A stretch of 27,113 nt of DNA, from IMG/VR virus record IMGVR_UViG_3300028883_000119, positions 1 to 27,113 of that record; one strand, 5' to 3'. Numbering within the stretch: position 1 is the first letter of the stretch; each line of letters opens with the position of its first letter. Under the pieces are notes generated by a model that was not told where the DNA came from, did no database searches, and worked only from the letters and a program-made list of their open reading frames with translations. The position numbers and the translations under genes were made by a program. Origin of the DNA: a virus. Shown here one piece after another: positions 7,524-14,579 of the stretch.

Positions 7524-7845
7524 TCTATTTGATCTGCCGCGGTAGCCCCGATCCGCGAGATCTGCCACCTCGCAGTCCTGCCTGCCCGCTGCTGGCCGCC
7601 GGCAGCCTCGGGCGAACTGGTGACCCGATCCGGCGAAAGTCCTCCAGAGCGGCCCCTGGGCAGCCCCTGGCGCGCTGTGCCGCACTAGATGTGGGGATAT
7701 TTGCGCCGCTGGCTGTGCAAAAGGCCCAATCGGCCTGGATCGGCGGCCCGGCTAGCGTATAACCGAGGGCAACTGGCCACCGGCGGACGCGCCGGGCCTC
7801 CTAACTACTGGCCGTGCGGGGCCGCACCTCCGCGCGGCCTTTTCT
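7524..7845 (+). other. Non-coding gap between the glycan cassette and the head genes
   Basis: I find no convincing gene in these 322 bases; open frames here are short or are tails of frames shadowing the upstream gene. It contains one GCACTAG heptamer at 7682-7688, the same word that clusters near the attachment region, and a TATAAC hexamer at 7758-7763 that could be a -10 element, although no good -35 is placed 16-18 bases upstream. The gap ends in a terminator-like hairpin directly before the next ATG. It could be the right-hand junction of an inserted cassette and the place where transcription of the head genes restarts. Confidence 0.5.
7820..7843 (+). terminator. Terminator-like hairpin before the head-gene block
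   Basis: A GGCCGC/GCGGCC stem (7820-7825 with 7834-7839) with an eight-base loop is followed directly by TTTTCT. The stem is short and the U-tract modest. It sits within seven bases of the next start codon, so it may act as an attenuator of read-through from the cassette or in the leader of the downstream gene. Confidence 0.5.
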
Positions 7846-8043
7846 ATGTCCGAAAGCCTGGAAAGCGACATCGCCACCGCGGCGGTTTCTCCGAAGTCCG
7901 CCAGCGTGGACGGTAATTCGGTCAATCAGCACCCGCTGGGCGATCAGATCGAGGCGGACAAATACCTGGCCGCCAAGCGAAACGCCACGGCCAAGCGGGT
8001 GGGCATCCGCTTTGCCAAGCTGAAACCCCCAGGCACGATCTAA
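7846..8043 (+). CDS. Small conserved-type head protein upstream of portal (gpW position)
   Basis: The 65-residue protein has no membrane segment or known catalytic motif. It has a central VDGNSVNQHPLGDQIEADKYLAAK segment of about 24 residues and ends in a basic RFAKLKPPGTI tail. It lies directly between the packaging genes and the lambda-type portal, the place occupied in lambda by the head-completion protein gpW, which has a similar size. Function as a head-tail connector component is inferred from size and position only. No clear Shine-Dalgarno sequence precedes the ATG, because the terminator-like hairpin and its T-tract lie there. The coding potential is supported by the close fit to the portal gene (13-base gap) and the ordered acidic/basic composition. 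Confidence 0.65.
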   Translation: MSESLESDIATAAVSPKSASVDGNSVNQHPLGDQIEADKYLAAKRNATAKRVGIRFAKLKPPGTI

Positions 8044-8056
8044 GGGGGACCGGCTG

Positions 8057-9586
8057 ATGGCGCAGCGATCGAGCGGATCGGCGGCGAAGGCCGCGGCGGC
8101 ACGGCCGCGGCGGAGCCTGGCGGCGATGCGAGCCGACGCGCGGACCGCCTCGGCCAGCGTGCGGCGGACCTGGCTGGCGGGAAAGTACGACGCCGCGCAG
8201 ACCGCCGACGAAAACCGCCGCCACTGGGCCAACGCGGACAGCCTGGCCGCCAACGCGGCCGGCAGCCCCTCGGTCCGCCAGATCCTCCGCAACCGCGCCC
8301 GCTACGAGGTGGCGAACAACAGCTATGCGCAGGGCATCCTGCAAACGCTGGCCAACGATCTGATTTCCACCGGGCCGCGGCTGCAGATGCTCACCGCCTC
8401 CGCCGAGGGTAACCGGCGGATCGAGCTGGCCTGGCAGAAGTGGGCGGACGCGATCCACCTGGCGGCCAAGCTGCGGACCGCCAAGCAGGCCAAAGTCCGC
8501 GACGGCGAGGCCTTCGCCCTGCTGGTGACCAATCCCCGGCTGATCGGCCCGGCCAAGCTGGACCTACGGCTGATCGAGGCGGACCAGGTGGCCAGCCCCC
8601 AGCCCCGCTGGGACAAACCCAACGAAACGGACGGGATTCACTTTGACGAGTGGGGAAACCCCGCGGTTTATCTGGTGCTGAAGCAGCACCCCGGGGATAC
8701 CGCGGTTTCCTACCAGGCGGGCGCGGACGAGATCCCCGCCCGCCGGATGCTCCACTGGTTTCGGGTGGATCGGCCTGGCCAATACCGCGGTCTGCCGGAA
8801 CTGATGCCGGCGCTGCCGCTGTTTGCCGAGCTGCGGCGGTATATGCGCGCGGTGGTGGCGGCCGCGGAAACCGCCGCCGACTTTGCCGCGGTCCTGCAGA
8901 CGCAGGCCCCGCAATTCGAGGACGAGGACAGCGACGCGCCGAAGGTGTTGGACGCGATCGAACTGGAGCCTAGGCTGGCCACGGTCCTGCCGGACGGCTA
9001 CCAGCTGGGCCAGATCAAGGCCGAGCAACCGGCCACCACCTTCTCCGAGTTTGTTCGCGCTCTGCTTACCGAGATCGCCCGCTGCCTGAATGTGCCCTAC
9101 AACGTGGCCGCCGGCGACAGCAGCAAACACAATTACAGCAGCGGCCGGCTGGATCACCAGACCTACCACAAGGCCCTGAGCGTGGAGCGGCATGATTGCC
9201 AGGTGGTGATCCTCGAGCGGCTGCTGGATGCCTGGCTGCGGGAATACCTGGCCGAGCTATCCGGTATTTCCCCCGCCGATGTGGACCTGGCCGATTATCC
9301 GCACGAGTGGCGCTGGGACGGTTTCGAGCATGTGGACCCTACCAAAGAGGAAAACGCGCGATTGACCCGGCTGGCAGCCGGAATGACCTCTTACCCGAGC
9401 GAGTTTGCCAAGGACGGGGCCGACTGGGAAGCGGAGTTTGCCAAGCAGGCCCGGGCGCTGGGCGTAACGGTGCCCCAATACCAGGCGATTCTGCGGCAGA
9501 AGCTGCTGGGGACCGGCGGAGCGGCGACGGGTGACAACCAACTAGCGGACCAAGAGGTGGAAGATGAGCCGGCACGCGACCAATAG
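8057..9586 (+). CDS. Lambda-type portal protein
   Basis: The portal forms the dodecameric ring at one vertex through which DNA enters and to which the tail attaches. The 509-residue protein is of the expected size for lambda gpB-like portals. The N-terminal region has RNRARYEVANNSYAQGILQTL near residues 80-100, followed by GPRLQM, which corresponds to the conserved start of the family in which a helical pair precedes an 'IGxGxxLQ' turn. RMLHWFRVDRPGQYRGLPELMPAL around 228-251 is the family's signature 'hxfxxxRxgQxRGxxxLxxxL' region. The C-terminus is acidic and disordered. A GGGGGA ribosome binding site precedes the ATG. The 3' end overlaps the capsid fusion gene by 23 bases. Confidence 0.92.
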   Translation: MAQRSSGSAAKAAAARPRRSLAAMRADARTASASVRRTWLAGKYDAAQTADENRRHWANADSLAANAAGSPSVRQILRNRARYEVANNSYAQGILQTLANDLISTGPRLQMLTASAEGNRRIELAWQKWADAIHLAAKLRTAKQAKVRDGEAFALLVTNPRLIGPAKLDLRLIEADQVASPQPRWDKPNETDGIHFDEWGNPAVYLVLKQHPGDTAVSYQAGADEIPARRMLHWFRVDRPGQYRGLPELMPALPLFAELRRYMRAVVAAAETAADFAAVLQTQAPQFEDEDSDAPKVLDAIELEPRLATVLPDGYQLGQIKAEQPATTFSEFVRALLTEIARCLNVPYNVAAGDSSKHNYSSGRLDHQTYHKALSVERHDCQVVILERLLDAWLREYLAELSGISPADVDLADYPHEWRWDGFEHVDPTKEENARLTRLAAGMTSYPSEFAKDGADWEAEFAKQARALGVTVPQYQAILRQKLLGTGGAATGDNQLADQEVEDEPARDQ

Positions 9587-11735
9587 ATACCCGCGGGAGA
9601 TCCGAGCAGCCGGGGCCACGGTGCGGACCAGGCCCTGGCCGCTGCCCGGCGAGCGGCTGCCGGCGGATCTCACCCTGGCAGCCGGCCAGCGGATCGAGCT
9701 GGCGGCCGCCGAGGCCACCGAGGACGGCAAGCCGAAGCTGCGGACCTTCACTGGCACGGCCTACACCGGCGCGGAAATGGTCCCCGAGGGCTTCTATCGG
9801 CCGGTGATGGTGGACCTGGCCGGCCTGGCGGTGCCGCGGCAGACGGTGCCGATCCTCCGCGGTCACGACCCCGAGCAGGTCCTGGGGCACACCCAGGAGA
9901 TCAAGGTGGACGGCCGGGTGGAGATCTCGGGCGTATTCAGCGGCGCCACCCGCGCCGCGGAGGTGGTGGAACTGGCGGCGGGCGGTTTTCCCTGGCAGCT
10001 GAGTATCGGCGCCAGGATCGAAAAGCTGATCCGCCTGGACGATGGCGAGAAGGCGGACGTAAACGGCCGGCAGGTGACCGGGCCGCTGCTGATCGCCAGG
10101 AAAACGACGTTGCGGGAAGTTTCTTTCGTGCCGATCGGCGCGGACGGGGCCACAAGCGCAAAGATCGCCGCGCAGGCGGCAAACTCTATTTCCGAGGAGG
10201 GAGCGATGGATTTTCAGAAGTGGCTGAAGGCCAAGGGCTGGGACCCTGAGAGCCTCTCGGACGATCAGCGGGCGGTCCTCGAGGCCGCCTGGAAGTCCGA
10301 AACGAACCAGGGCAGCAAGGACGAAGGCGGCGAGCCGAAACCGCAGAAGATCGCCGCGGCGGCCGGAAACGGCCAGCCGGACGATGAGAAGCCGGTGGAC
10401 CTGGTGGCGCAGGCCCGCGCGGAGCTGGCCGCGGAATCCAAGCGGGTGGCCGCGATCCGCAAGATCACCGCGGGCCATGACGAGCTGCAGGCAAAGGCGA
10501 TCGAGGAGGGCTGGACCAGCGAACGGACCGAGCTGGAGATTCTTCGCGCCGAGCGTGGCCGCGGCCCGGCGATCCACACCGGCGGCGAGGACCAGCAGCC
10601 GGCGGTCCTGGAGGCGGCCCTGGCCCGATCGGCTGGCGTGGATCAAACGATCCTCGAGGCCGACTATAGCGAGCAGACACTGGAGGCCGCGGACGGCAGG
10701 CAGTACCGGGCCTATGGCCTCGGGGAGCTGCTGCACGCGGCGATCGGTGCCGCCGGCGGCTATGCCCGCCCGGGCCGGATCACGGACGAAACGATCCGCA
10801 GCGCATTCGACGCGGAGCGGACGTTGCGGGCCAGCGGGTCCTCCACCTTCAGCCTCTCGGGGATCCTCGGCGCGGTGGCCAACAAGTCCCTGCGGGCCGG
10901 CTATCAGAGCGTAGACAACGTGGCCGCGCGGATCGCCAGGATCGGCAGCGTTTCCAATTTCCAAACGCACACCCGATACCTCCTCACCGCCAAGGGCGAG
11001 GTGGAGAAGGTGGGCGCGGACGGTGAACTGAAACACGGCAAGCTTACGGAGGAAAACTACACGATTTCGGCCGACACCTACGGCCGACTCATCGGCCTCA
11101 GCCGCACGGCGCTCGTTAACGACGATATGGACGCGCTATCGCAGATCCCGCGGGACCTGGGGCGTAAGGCGGTGCTGGCGCTGCAAAAGGCCCTGTTTAC
11201 CGCGATTCTGGGCAATGCGTCCAGTTTCTTCGGCAGCGGGAACAGCAACTATATCAGCGGGGCGAGCACCACGCTGCAGATCTCCAGCCTGACCACCGCG
11301 GAGCAGACCTTTATGGATCAGACCGACGCGGACGGCGATCCGGTGGGGATCACCCCCGCGATCCTGCTGGTCCCGACCGCGCTGAAGGTGGCCGCGCAGG
11401 AGATTTACGCGGCGGTGCGGGTGAACGAGTACACCTCGCAAAACAAGAAATCGCCCGACATCAACCCGCACGCGGGCAAGTGGCGGGTGGAGTGCAGCCC
11501 GTACCTCAGCAACAGCAACCTTACCGGATACAGCAGCACCGCCTGGTATCTGCTGGCCGATCCGGCGGACGTGGCGGCCTTCGAGGTGGCATTCCTGAAC
11601 GGGATGCAGGAGCCGCAGGTGGCAACCTCCGATCTCGATTTCGATCAGCTGGGGATTCAGCATCGGGTGGTTTATGACTTTGGTGTGGCCCTGGCCGATC
11701 ACCGCGGCGGAGTAATGAGCAAAGGCGCGGCCTAA
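9564..11735 (+). CDS. Prohead protease - scaffold - major capsid fusion protein
   Basis: One 723-residue frame joins functions that are often separate genes. Residues about 60-200 form an HK97-type prohead protease domain, with candidate catalytic residues His101 in ILRGHDPEQVLGH and Ser147 in WQLSIGA, and a LREVSFVPIGADG segment after it. Residues 215 to about 335 are charged and helical, like a scaffold or delta domain. From about residue 345 to the end is the major capsid domain, with GLSRTALVNDDMDAL and a C-terminal TSDLDFDQLGIQHRVVYDFGVALAD resembling Mu gpT/HK97-fold subunits. An internal ATG at 10206 with a strong ribosome binding site would give a 509-residue protein without the protease, supplying excess capsid subunits. 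The gene overlaps portal by 23 bases and is followed by a strong hairpin. Confidence 0.9.
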   Translation: MSRHATNRYPREIRAAGATVRTRPWPLPGERLPADLTLAAGQRIELAAAEATEDGKPKLRTFTGTAYTGAEMVPEGFYRPVMVDLAGLAVPRQTVPILRGHDPEQVLGHTQEIKVDGRVEISGVFSGATRAAEVVELAAGGFPWQLSIGARIEKLIRLDDGEKADVNGRQVTGPLLIARKTTLREVSFVPIGADGATSAKIAAQAANSISEEGAMDFQKWLKAKGWDPESLSDDQRAVLEAAWKSETNQGSKDEGGEPKPQKIAAAAGNGQPDDEKPVDLVAQARAELAAESKRVAAIRKITAGHDELQAKAIEEGWTSERTELEILRAERGRGPAIHTGGEDQQPAVLEAALARSAGVDQTILEADYSEQTLEAADGRQYRAYGLGELLHAAIGAAGGYARPGRITDETIRSAFDAERTLRASGSSTFSLSGILGAVANKSLRAGYQSVDNVAARIARIGSVSNFQTHTRYLLTAKGEVEKVGADGELKHGKLTEENYTISADTYGRLIGLSRTALVNDDMDALSQIPRDLGRKAVLALQKALFTAILGNASSFFGSGNSNYISGASTTLQISSLTTAEQTFMDQTDADGDPVGITPAILLVPTALKVAAQEIYAAVRVNEYTSQNKKSPDINPHAGKWRVECSPYLSNSNLTGYSSTAWYLLADPADVAAFEVAFLNGMQEPQVATSDLDFDQLGIQHRVVYDFGVALADHRGGVMSKGAA
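10194..10208 (+). promoter_or_regulatory. Internal ribosome binding site and start codon inside the protease/capsid gene
   Basis: The sequence GAGGAGGGAG at 10194-10203 lies three to five bases before an in-frame ATG at 10206-10208 (residue 215 of the fusion). This matches the anti-Shine-Dalgarno better than the gene's own start and lies exactly at the protease/scaffold junction, so a separate scaffold-capsid product is likely. Confidence 0.75.
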
Positions 11736-11752
11736 CGGGGCCTGAGCCTGGC

Positions 11753-11794
11753 GGCAGTCCGCCGGGTGCCCACGGCCCGGCGGCTGCTGCCTTT
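11753..11794 (+). terminator. Strong hairpin after the capsid gene (partial terminator or mRNA stabiliser)
   Basis: An eight-base perfect stem CCGCCGGG/CCCGGCGG (11759-11766 with 11776-11783) is extended by an outer GGCAG/CTGCC stem (11753-11757 with 11787-11791) and followed by TTTC. The T-tract is short, so incomplete termination is more likely than full stop. Confidence 0.65.
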
Positions 11795-11845
11795 CGATCG
11801 TGGGCAAGAACTGCAACCAAACCAAGCGAGCGCGAGGACTGAAAC

Positions 11846-12196
11846 ATGAGCGTTTACTACAACAGCCGCGGCGATACCGTGGACTACACCGCGAGCACCG
11901 CCAAGACGGCCGGGGACGTGGTGGTTCAGAATAACTTGGTTGGCATTGTCACCCAGGACATTGCGGCCAACCAGAAGGGCAGCCTGCGGATCGAGGGCGT
12001 GGCCGAGGTGCCCAAGAGCACCGGCGGATCCACGGCGATCGCCGCAGGGAAGCTGGTTTACTGGGACGCCACCTACAGCGTGGCCACCGAAACCAGCAGC
12101 GGCAACACGGCGATGGGCGTAACGGTCCTGGCGGCCACGGACGCCGCGGCGGTGGTTTACGTCAAGCTGCTGCCGGGTATCAAGGCGGCCCTGTAA
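11846..12196 (+). CDS. DUF2190-like capsid decoration (cement) protein
   Basis: The 116-residue protein is predicted to be mostly beta strand. Its pattern fits the DUF2190 family, small proteins encoded directly after the major capsid and thought to decorate or stabilise the shell. Recognisable elements are the opening NSRGDTVDYTAS segment, VVVQNNLVGIVTQDIAANQKGSLRIEGVAEVPK with a central 'G(L)V.V..D.a.g..g.v...Gv..vpk' rhythm, then VYWDATYSVATETSSGNTAMGV, and a final YVKLLPG. The assignment is family-pattern based and consistent with position. It should be made in large amounts, and it lies between two hairpins (before at 11753-11794, after at 12221-12241), which may set its transcript level separately from its neighbours. 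Confidence 0.85.
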   Translation: MSVYYNSRGDTVDYTASTAKTAGDVVVQNNLVGIVTQDIAANQKGSLRIEGVAEVPKSTGGSTAIAAGKLVYWDATYSVATETSSGNTAMGVTVLAATDAAAVVYVKLLPGIKAAL

Positions 12197-12220
12197 CCGC
12201 CCGAGGATCTCCGCGGGCCG

Positions 12221-12241
12221 GCCGGGCAGGGATCGCCCGGC
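12221..12241 (+). promoter_or_regulatory. Perfect hairpin after the decoration protein gene
   Basis: GCCGGGC at 12221-12227 pairs with GCCCGGC at 12235-12241 across a seven-base loop. No T-tract follows, so it is more likely an mRNA-stabilising or attenuating element than a full terminator. Confidence 0.6.
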
Positions 12242-12283
12242 GGCCCGGGTGGACGCGCGGCCCCGGCGGGCCGGGAGGGGATC

Positions 12284-12661
12284 GTGGCGGACCTGTTGCA
12301 AACCGGATCGCAATGGCTGGCCGGCCAGCTGAAAAGCCACGCGGGCCGATCGGTGATCTATTCGCGCGGATCCTCCACGGTCACGATCACCGCCACCAAG
12401 GGCCAGGCGGACCTGGAGCGGCTGGGGGTGGATCCGGCCACGGTGGAGGATGAAACCGCGGATTGGATCCTGACCGCCGCGGACCTGATCCTGGCCGGCG
12501 CGGTGGCGGAGCCGGCGCTGGGCGATCGGATCACGGAAACGATCGGCAGCACCACGGCAATCTACCAGGTGGTATCGATCGGCGGCGCCAGGGCCTGGCG
12601 CTACACGGACGGCAATCGTTACCAGCTGCGGGTGACCACGCAGCTGATCTCCGAAAGTTGA
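12284..12661 (+). CDS. Putative head-tail joining protein
   Basis: The 125-residue protein lies where head-closure or connector proteins (lambda gpFII or equivalent) are found, between capsid decoration and tail-completion genes. The sequence has a mixed alpha/beta pattern: an N-terminal helix (LLQTGSQWLAGQLKSH), a beta strand pair SVIYSRGSSTVTITATKG, a helix-like acidic middle, and a terminal strand region GDRITETIGSTTAIYQVVSIG and RYQLRVTTQLI. GDRI(x)5GxxxxYxVxxI near residues 83-103 is a pattern common in gpFII-like and ATP-binding-sugar-transporter-like phage head-tail joiners. GTG 12284 is chosen because GGAGGGG lies at 12274-12280. No catalytic motif is present. Confidence 0.68.
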   Translation: MADLLQTGSQWLAGQLKSHAGRSVIYSRGSSTVTITATKGQADLERLGVDPATVEDETADWILTAADLILAGAVAEPALGDRITETIGSTTAIYQVVSIGGARAWRYTDGNRYQLRVTTQLISES

Positions 12662-12665
12662 ATCG

Positions 12666-13124
12666 ATGGCGGATCCCGGCGTGACGATCGCGGAGGCGGT
12701 GAAGGCCGCGCTGGAGGCCGGCAGCTACAGCCAGGCCTTCGACGTGACGCGGACCTACCTGCCGCGGCTATCGCTGGCCTCGGGCGATCTGGACGCGCTG
12801 CAGGTCCTGGTGGTCCCCGGGCCTGCCGAGGGCGCCTGGGCCAACCGCAGCCAGCAGGAACACCTGCACCAGGTGGACGTGGCGGTCTGCAAGAAAGTGG
12901 CCGAGTACACCAACGCCACCCTGGATCCGCTGCTGGGGCTGCTCAGGGAGCTGGCGGACGACCTGGTGGGCGAGCGCCTGGGGCTGGAGGTGCAGCCGGA
13001 CGATCGGGCGATCTGCACCGGCTGGCAGTACCTGACCGGCGCCGAGGCCGGCTATGCGCCCGACCTGCTGGAAAAGCTGACCTTTGTGGCGGTCTGCCGC
13101 CTGACCTATAGGCTGATCCGATGA
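12666..13124 (+). CDS. Putative tail completion / tail terminator protein
   Basis: The 152-residue protein has an N-terminal helix, VTIAEAVKAALEAGSYSQAFDVTRTYLPRL, then a strand LDALQVLVVPG, a polar segment ending in HLHQVDVAVCKK, a helix with LDPLLGLLRELADDLVGERL, and a final strand FVAVCRLTYRLIR. This order (helix, strand, strand, long helix, final strand) matches the fold class of phage tail terminators and minor tail proteins in the gpU/gp17 position. No catalytic motif is visible. Its stop codon overlaps the next gene by four bases (ATGA at 13121), linking it to the HK97 gp10-like gene. Role in capping the tail tube is inferred from position and predicted fold. Confidence 0.65.
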   Translation: MADPGVTIAEAVKAALEAGSYSQAFDVTRTYLPRLSLASGDLDALQVLVVPGPAEGAWANRSQQEHLHQVDVAVCKKVAEYTNATLDPLLGLLRELADDLVGERLGLEVQPDDRAICTGWQYLTGAEAGYAPDLLEKLTFVAVCRLTYRLIR

Positions 13125-13504
13125 TTGCCAGGGCGAGAGGCCGATTGAATACAACCCAGCTGCGGCGGAAGGCCGAGCGGGGAAAATACCGCGGCCTCGG
13201 GCACGCGGCCGGGGCGGTGCGGCTGATCGCCAAGCGATCGATCCGCAAACGCAAGAAAGCGAGCCGGCCGGGGACCCCGCCGAGCACACAGACCAAGCGG
13301 CTGCCGGCGGCGATCCTGTACGCGGTGGAGCCGGACCGGGCGGTGATCGGCCCGGTGGCCTCGATCGTGGGGACCGCCGGCGAGGCCCACGAACACGGCG
13401 GGCGCTACAAGCGCGAAAACTATCCCCAGCGGCCTTTTATGGCGCCTGCCCTGGATAAGGCGCGGCCGCGGCTGCCCGATAACTGGGCGGGCGTGATCCA
13501 CTGA
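13121..13504 (+). CDS. HK97 gp10-like tail completion protein
   Basis: The 127-residue protein is very basic (many Arg and Lys in the first 60 residues). It ends in the segment EHGGRYKRENYPQRPFMAPALDKARPRLPDNW, which matches the conserved end of HK97 gp10-type proteins, where an 'EfGtxxxxarPFLrPAl' motif lies near the C-terminus. The usual N-terminal helical part is replaced by a basic, possibly disordered segment. It belongs to the group of proteins that joins head and tail. It overlaps the preceding gene by four bases and is followed 16 bases later by the GTG start of the tail tube gene. The possible link between its basic N-terminus and DNA is inference. Confidence 0.75.
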   Translation: MIARARGRLNTTQLRRKAERGKYRGLGHAAGAVRLIAKRSIRKRKKASRPGTPPSTQTKRLPAAILYAVEPDRAVIGPVASIVGTAGEAHEHGGRYKRENYPQRPFMAPALDKARPRLPDNWAGVIH

Positions 13505-13520
13505 AACGGAGGACGGAAAC

Positions 13521-13988
13521 GTGAGCAGCAAACTAGGCCTTGATTGCAAACTGTACTATCTCAGCACCGGCACGCGAACCACCTGGGGATCCCCGGCGGC
13601 CGCGCCGGAGAACCTAACCGAGATCGACAACGTGCAGGACCTGACGCTGAACCTGGAACACGGGGAGGCGGACCTGAGCACGCGCGAGAGCAGCTGGCGG
13701 CAGACCGGGCTGGCGCTGAAGGACGGCAGCGTGGAGTTTACCATGCTCTGGGACACCTCCGACGCGGCATTCACCGCGATCAAGGATGCCTGGCTGAACA
13801 AGACCAACATTGCTTTGGCGATCCTGGACGGCAGCAAGGCCACGGTGGGGACCCAGGGCCTGTGGGCCGATTTCGTGGTAACCAGTTTCGGCCGCGAGGA
13901 GCCGCTGGAGGAGGGCGTGACGGTGCCGGTAACGGTTAAGCCGGCCCGATCCACGGTGGCGCCGGAGTGGGTGACGGTGGCAACGTAA
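13521..13988 (+). CDS. Major tail tube protein
   Basis: The 155-residue protein has the hallmarks of a siphovirus tail tube subunit. The N-terminal GLDCKLYY strand is followed by LTEIDNVQDLTLNLEHGEADLSTRESSWRQTGLALKDGSVEFTMLW, which fits the tube family rhythm 'v..v.dv.l.l...eid.t.r...w......l..gsv.f.m.wd'. The sequence then has a helix AFTAIKDAWLNKTNIALAILD and ends in strand pairs including ADFVVTSFGREEPLEEGVTVPVTVKP. The start is GTG 13521 with GGAGG at 13508-13512. It should assemble into stacked hexamers that form the tail channel. It is followed by a nine-base-arm hairpin, consistent with high-level expression separate from the downstream chaperones. Confidence 0.87.
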   Translation: MSSKLGLDCKLYYLSTGTRTTWGSPAAAPENLTEIDNVQDLTLNLEHGEADLSTRESSWRQTGLALKDGSVEFTMLWDTSDAAFTAIKDAWLNKTNIALAILDGSKATVGTQGLWADFVVTSFGREEPLEEGVTVPVTVKPARSTVAPEWVTVAT

Positions 13989-13994
13989 GCCGGT

Positions 13995-14013
13995 GGCCGG
14001 CACGGTGCCGGCC
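13995..14013 (+). promoter_or_regulatory. Perfect 9-base inverted repeat after the tail tube gene
   Basis: GGCCGGCAC at 13995-14003 and GTGCCGGCC at 14005-14013 form an exact inverted repeat separated by one base; as RNA this folds to a seven-pair stem with a five-base loop. No T-tract follows. It lies seven bases after the tail tube stop codon. Confidence 0.6.
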
Positions 14014-14051
14014 GCGGGGAACGGGTGATTCGCAACGTGGGAGCGATCGCA

Positions 14052-14579
14052 ATGGACGAGCAGATGGAAACACCCCGGCAGCCGGACGAGCTGCCGGGGT
14101 TTGAGGATCTCGAGGGCCGCCGCTGGCGGATCCGCCTGGACGTGGGCCTGATCGAGCGGATCCACCAGCAGACGGGCCTGGACTTCCGCCGAGTGCTGGA
14201 GGACAAGGGGGCCGCGGTGCTGCGGCTGGCGGACGATCCGCAGAAGCTGTGCCAGGTGCTGGACCTCTGCCTGGAGGAGCAGTTGGAGCAGAGCGGACTG
14301 GATAAGCAGCAGCTGGCCCGGGCGCTGGACGGCGACACGCTGGAGGCGGCAACCGAGGCCCTGATGGAGGCGATGGTCCGTTTTTTCCCGAGCCGCCGGC
14401 GGCCGCTGTTGCGGGCGCTGGCCGAGCGGATGCACACCGCGGAGGAGGAGCTGATCCGGCGGATGATGAGCAAGCTGGAGGGGGAGGAGATGGGGCGGGC
14501 GATCGAGCGGCAGGCGGACCGGATGGATCGGGAGATCTCTCAAGCGCTGCGGACCTCTGGCGGGAAGTCTACCGAATAG
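14052..14579 (+). CDS. Tail assembly chaperone, zero-frame product (gpG-like)
   Basis: The 175-residue zero-frame product precedes the tape measure gene, where lambda and most siphoviruses encode the chaperone that coats the tape measure protein. It has a beta-rich opening, ELPGFEDLEGRRWRIRLDVGLIERIHQQTGLDFRRVL, then helices, with QKLCQVLDLCLEEQLEQSGLDKQQLARALDGDTLEAATEALMEAMVRFF ending at the slippery site. This matches proteins in which 'L.DG..w.l.i.v..l..v...tG.dl' begins the chaperone. After the slippery heptamer at 14381 the zero frame continues as a charged helical tail for 64 residues. ATG 14052 with GGGAG at 14039-14043 is preferred, but GTG 14025 is also possible and would add nine residues. 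Confidence 0.75.
   Translation: MDEQMETPRQPDELPGFEDLEGRRWRIRLDVGLIERIHQQTGLDFRRVLEDKGAAVLRLADDPQKLCQVLDLCLEEQLEQSGLDKQQLARALDGDTLEAATEALMEAMVRFFPSRRRPLLRALAERMHTAEEELIRRMMSKLEGEEMGRAIERQADRMDREISQALRTSGGKSTE
14381..14387 (+). promoter_or_regulatory. Slippery heptamer TTTTTTC for -1 programmed frameshift
   Basis: In the frame of the upstream chaperone, the heptamer reads T TTT TTC, the exact X XXY YYZ arrangement for a -1 slip. After slippage the next codon starts at 14387 and the new frame is open to 14863. A 12-base GC palindrome at 14392-14403 begins five bases downstream and could contribute a structure. It is the only canonical slippery run I see in the overlap. Confidence 0.75.

Noticed and set aside
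9339-11036. 565-codon minus-strand open frame
   Set aside because: It lies antisense to the clear protease/capsid gene, has Arg/Pro/Leu-rich composition typical of shadow frames in high-GC DNA, and shows no domain.
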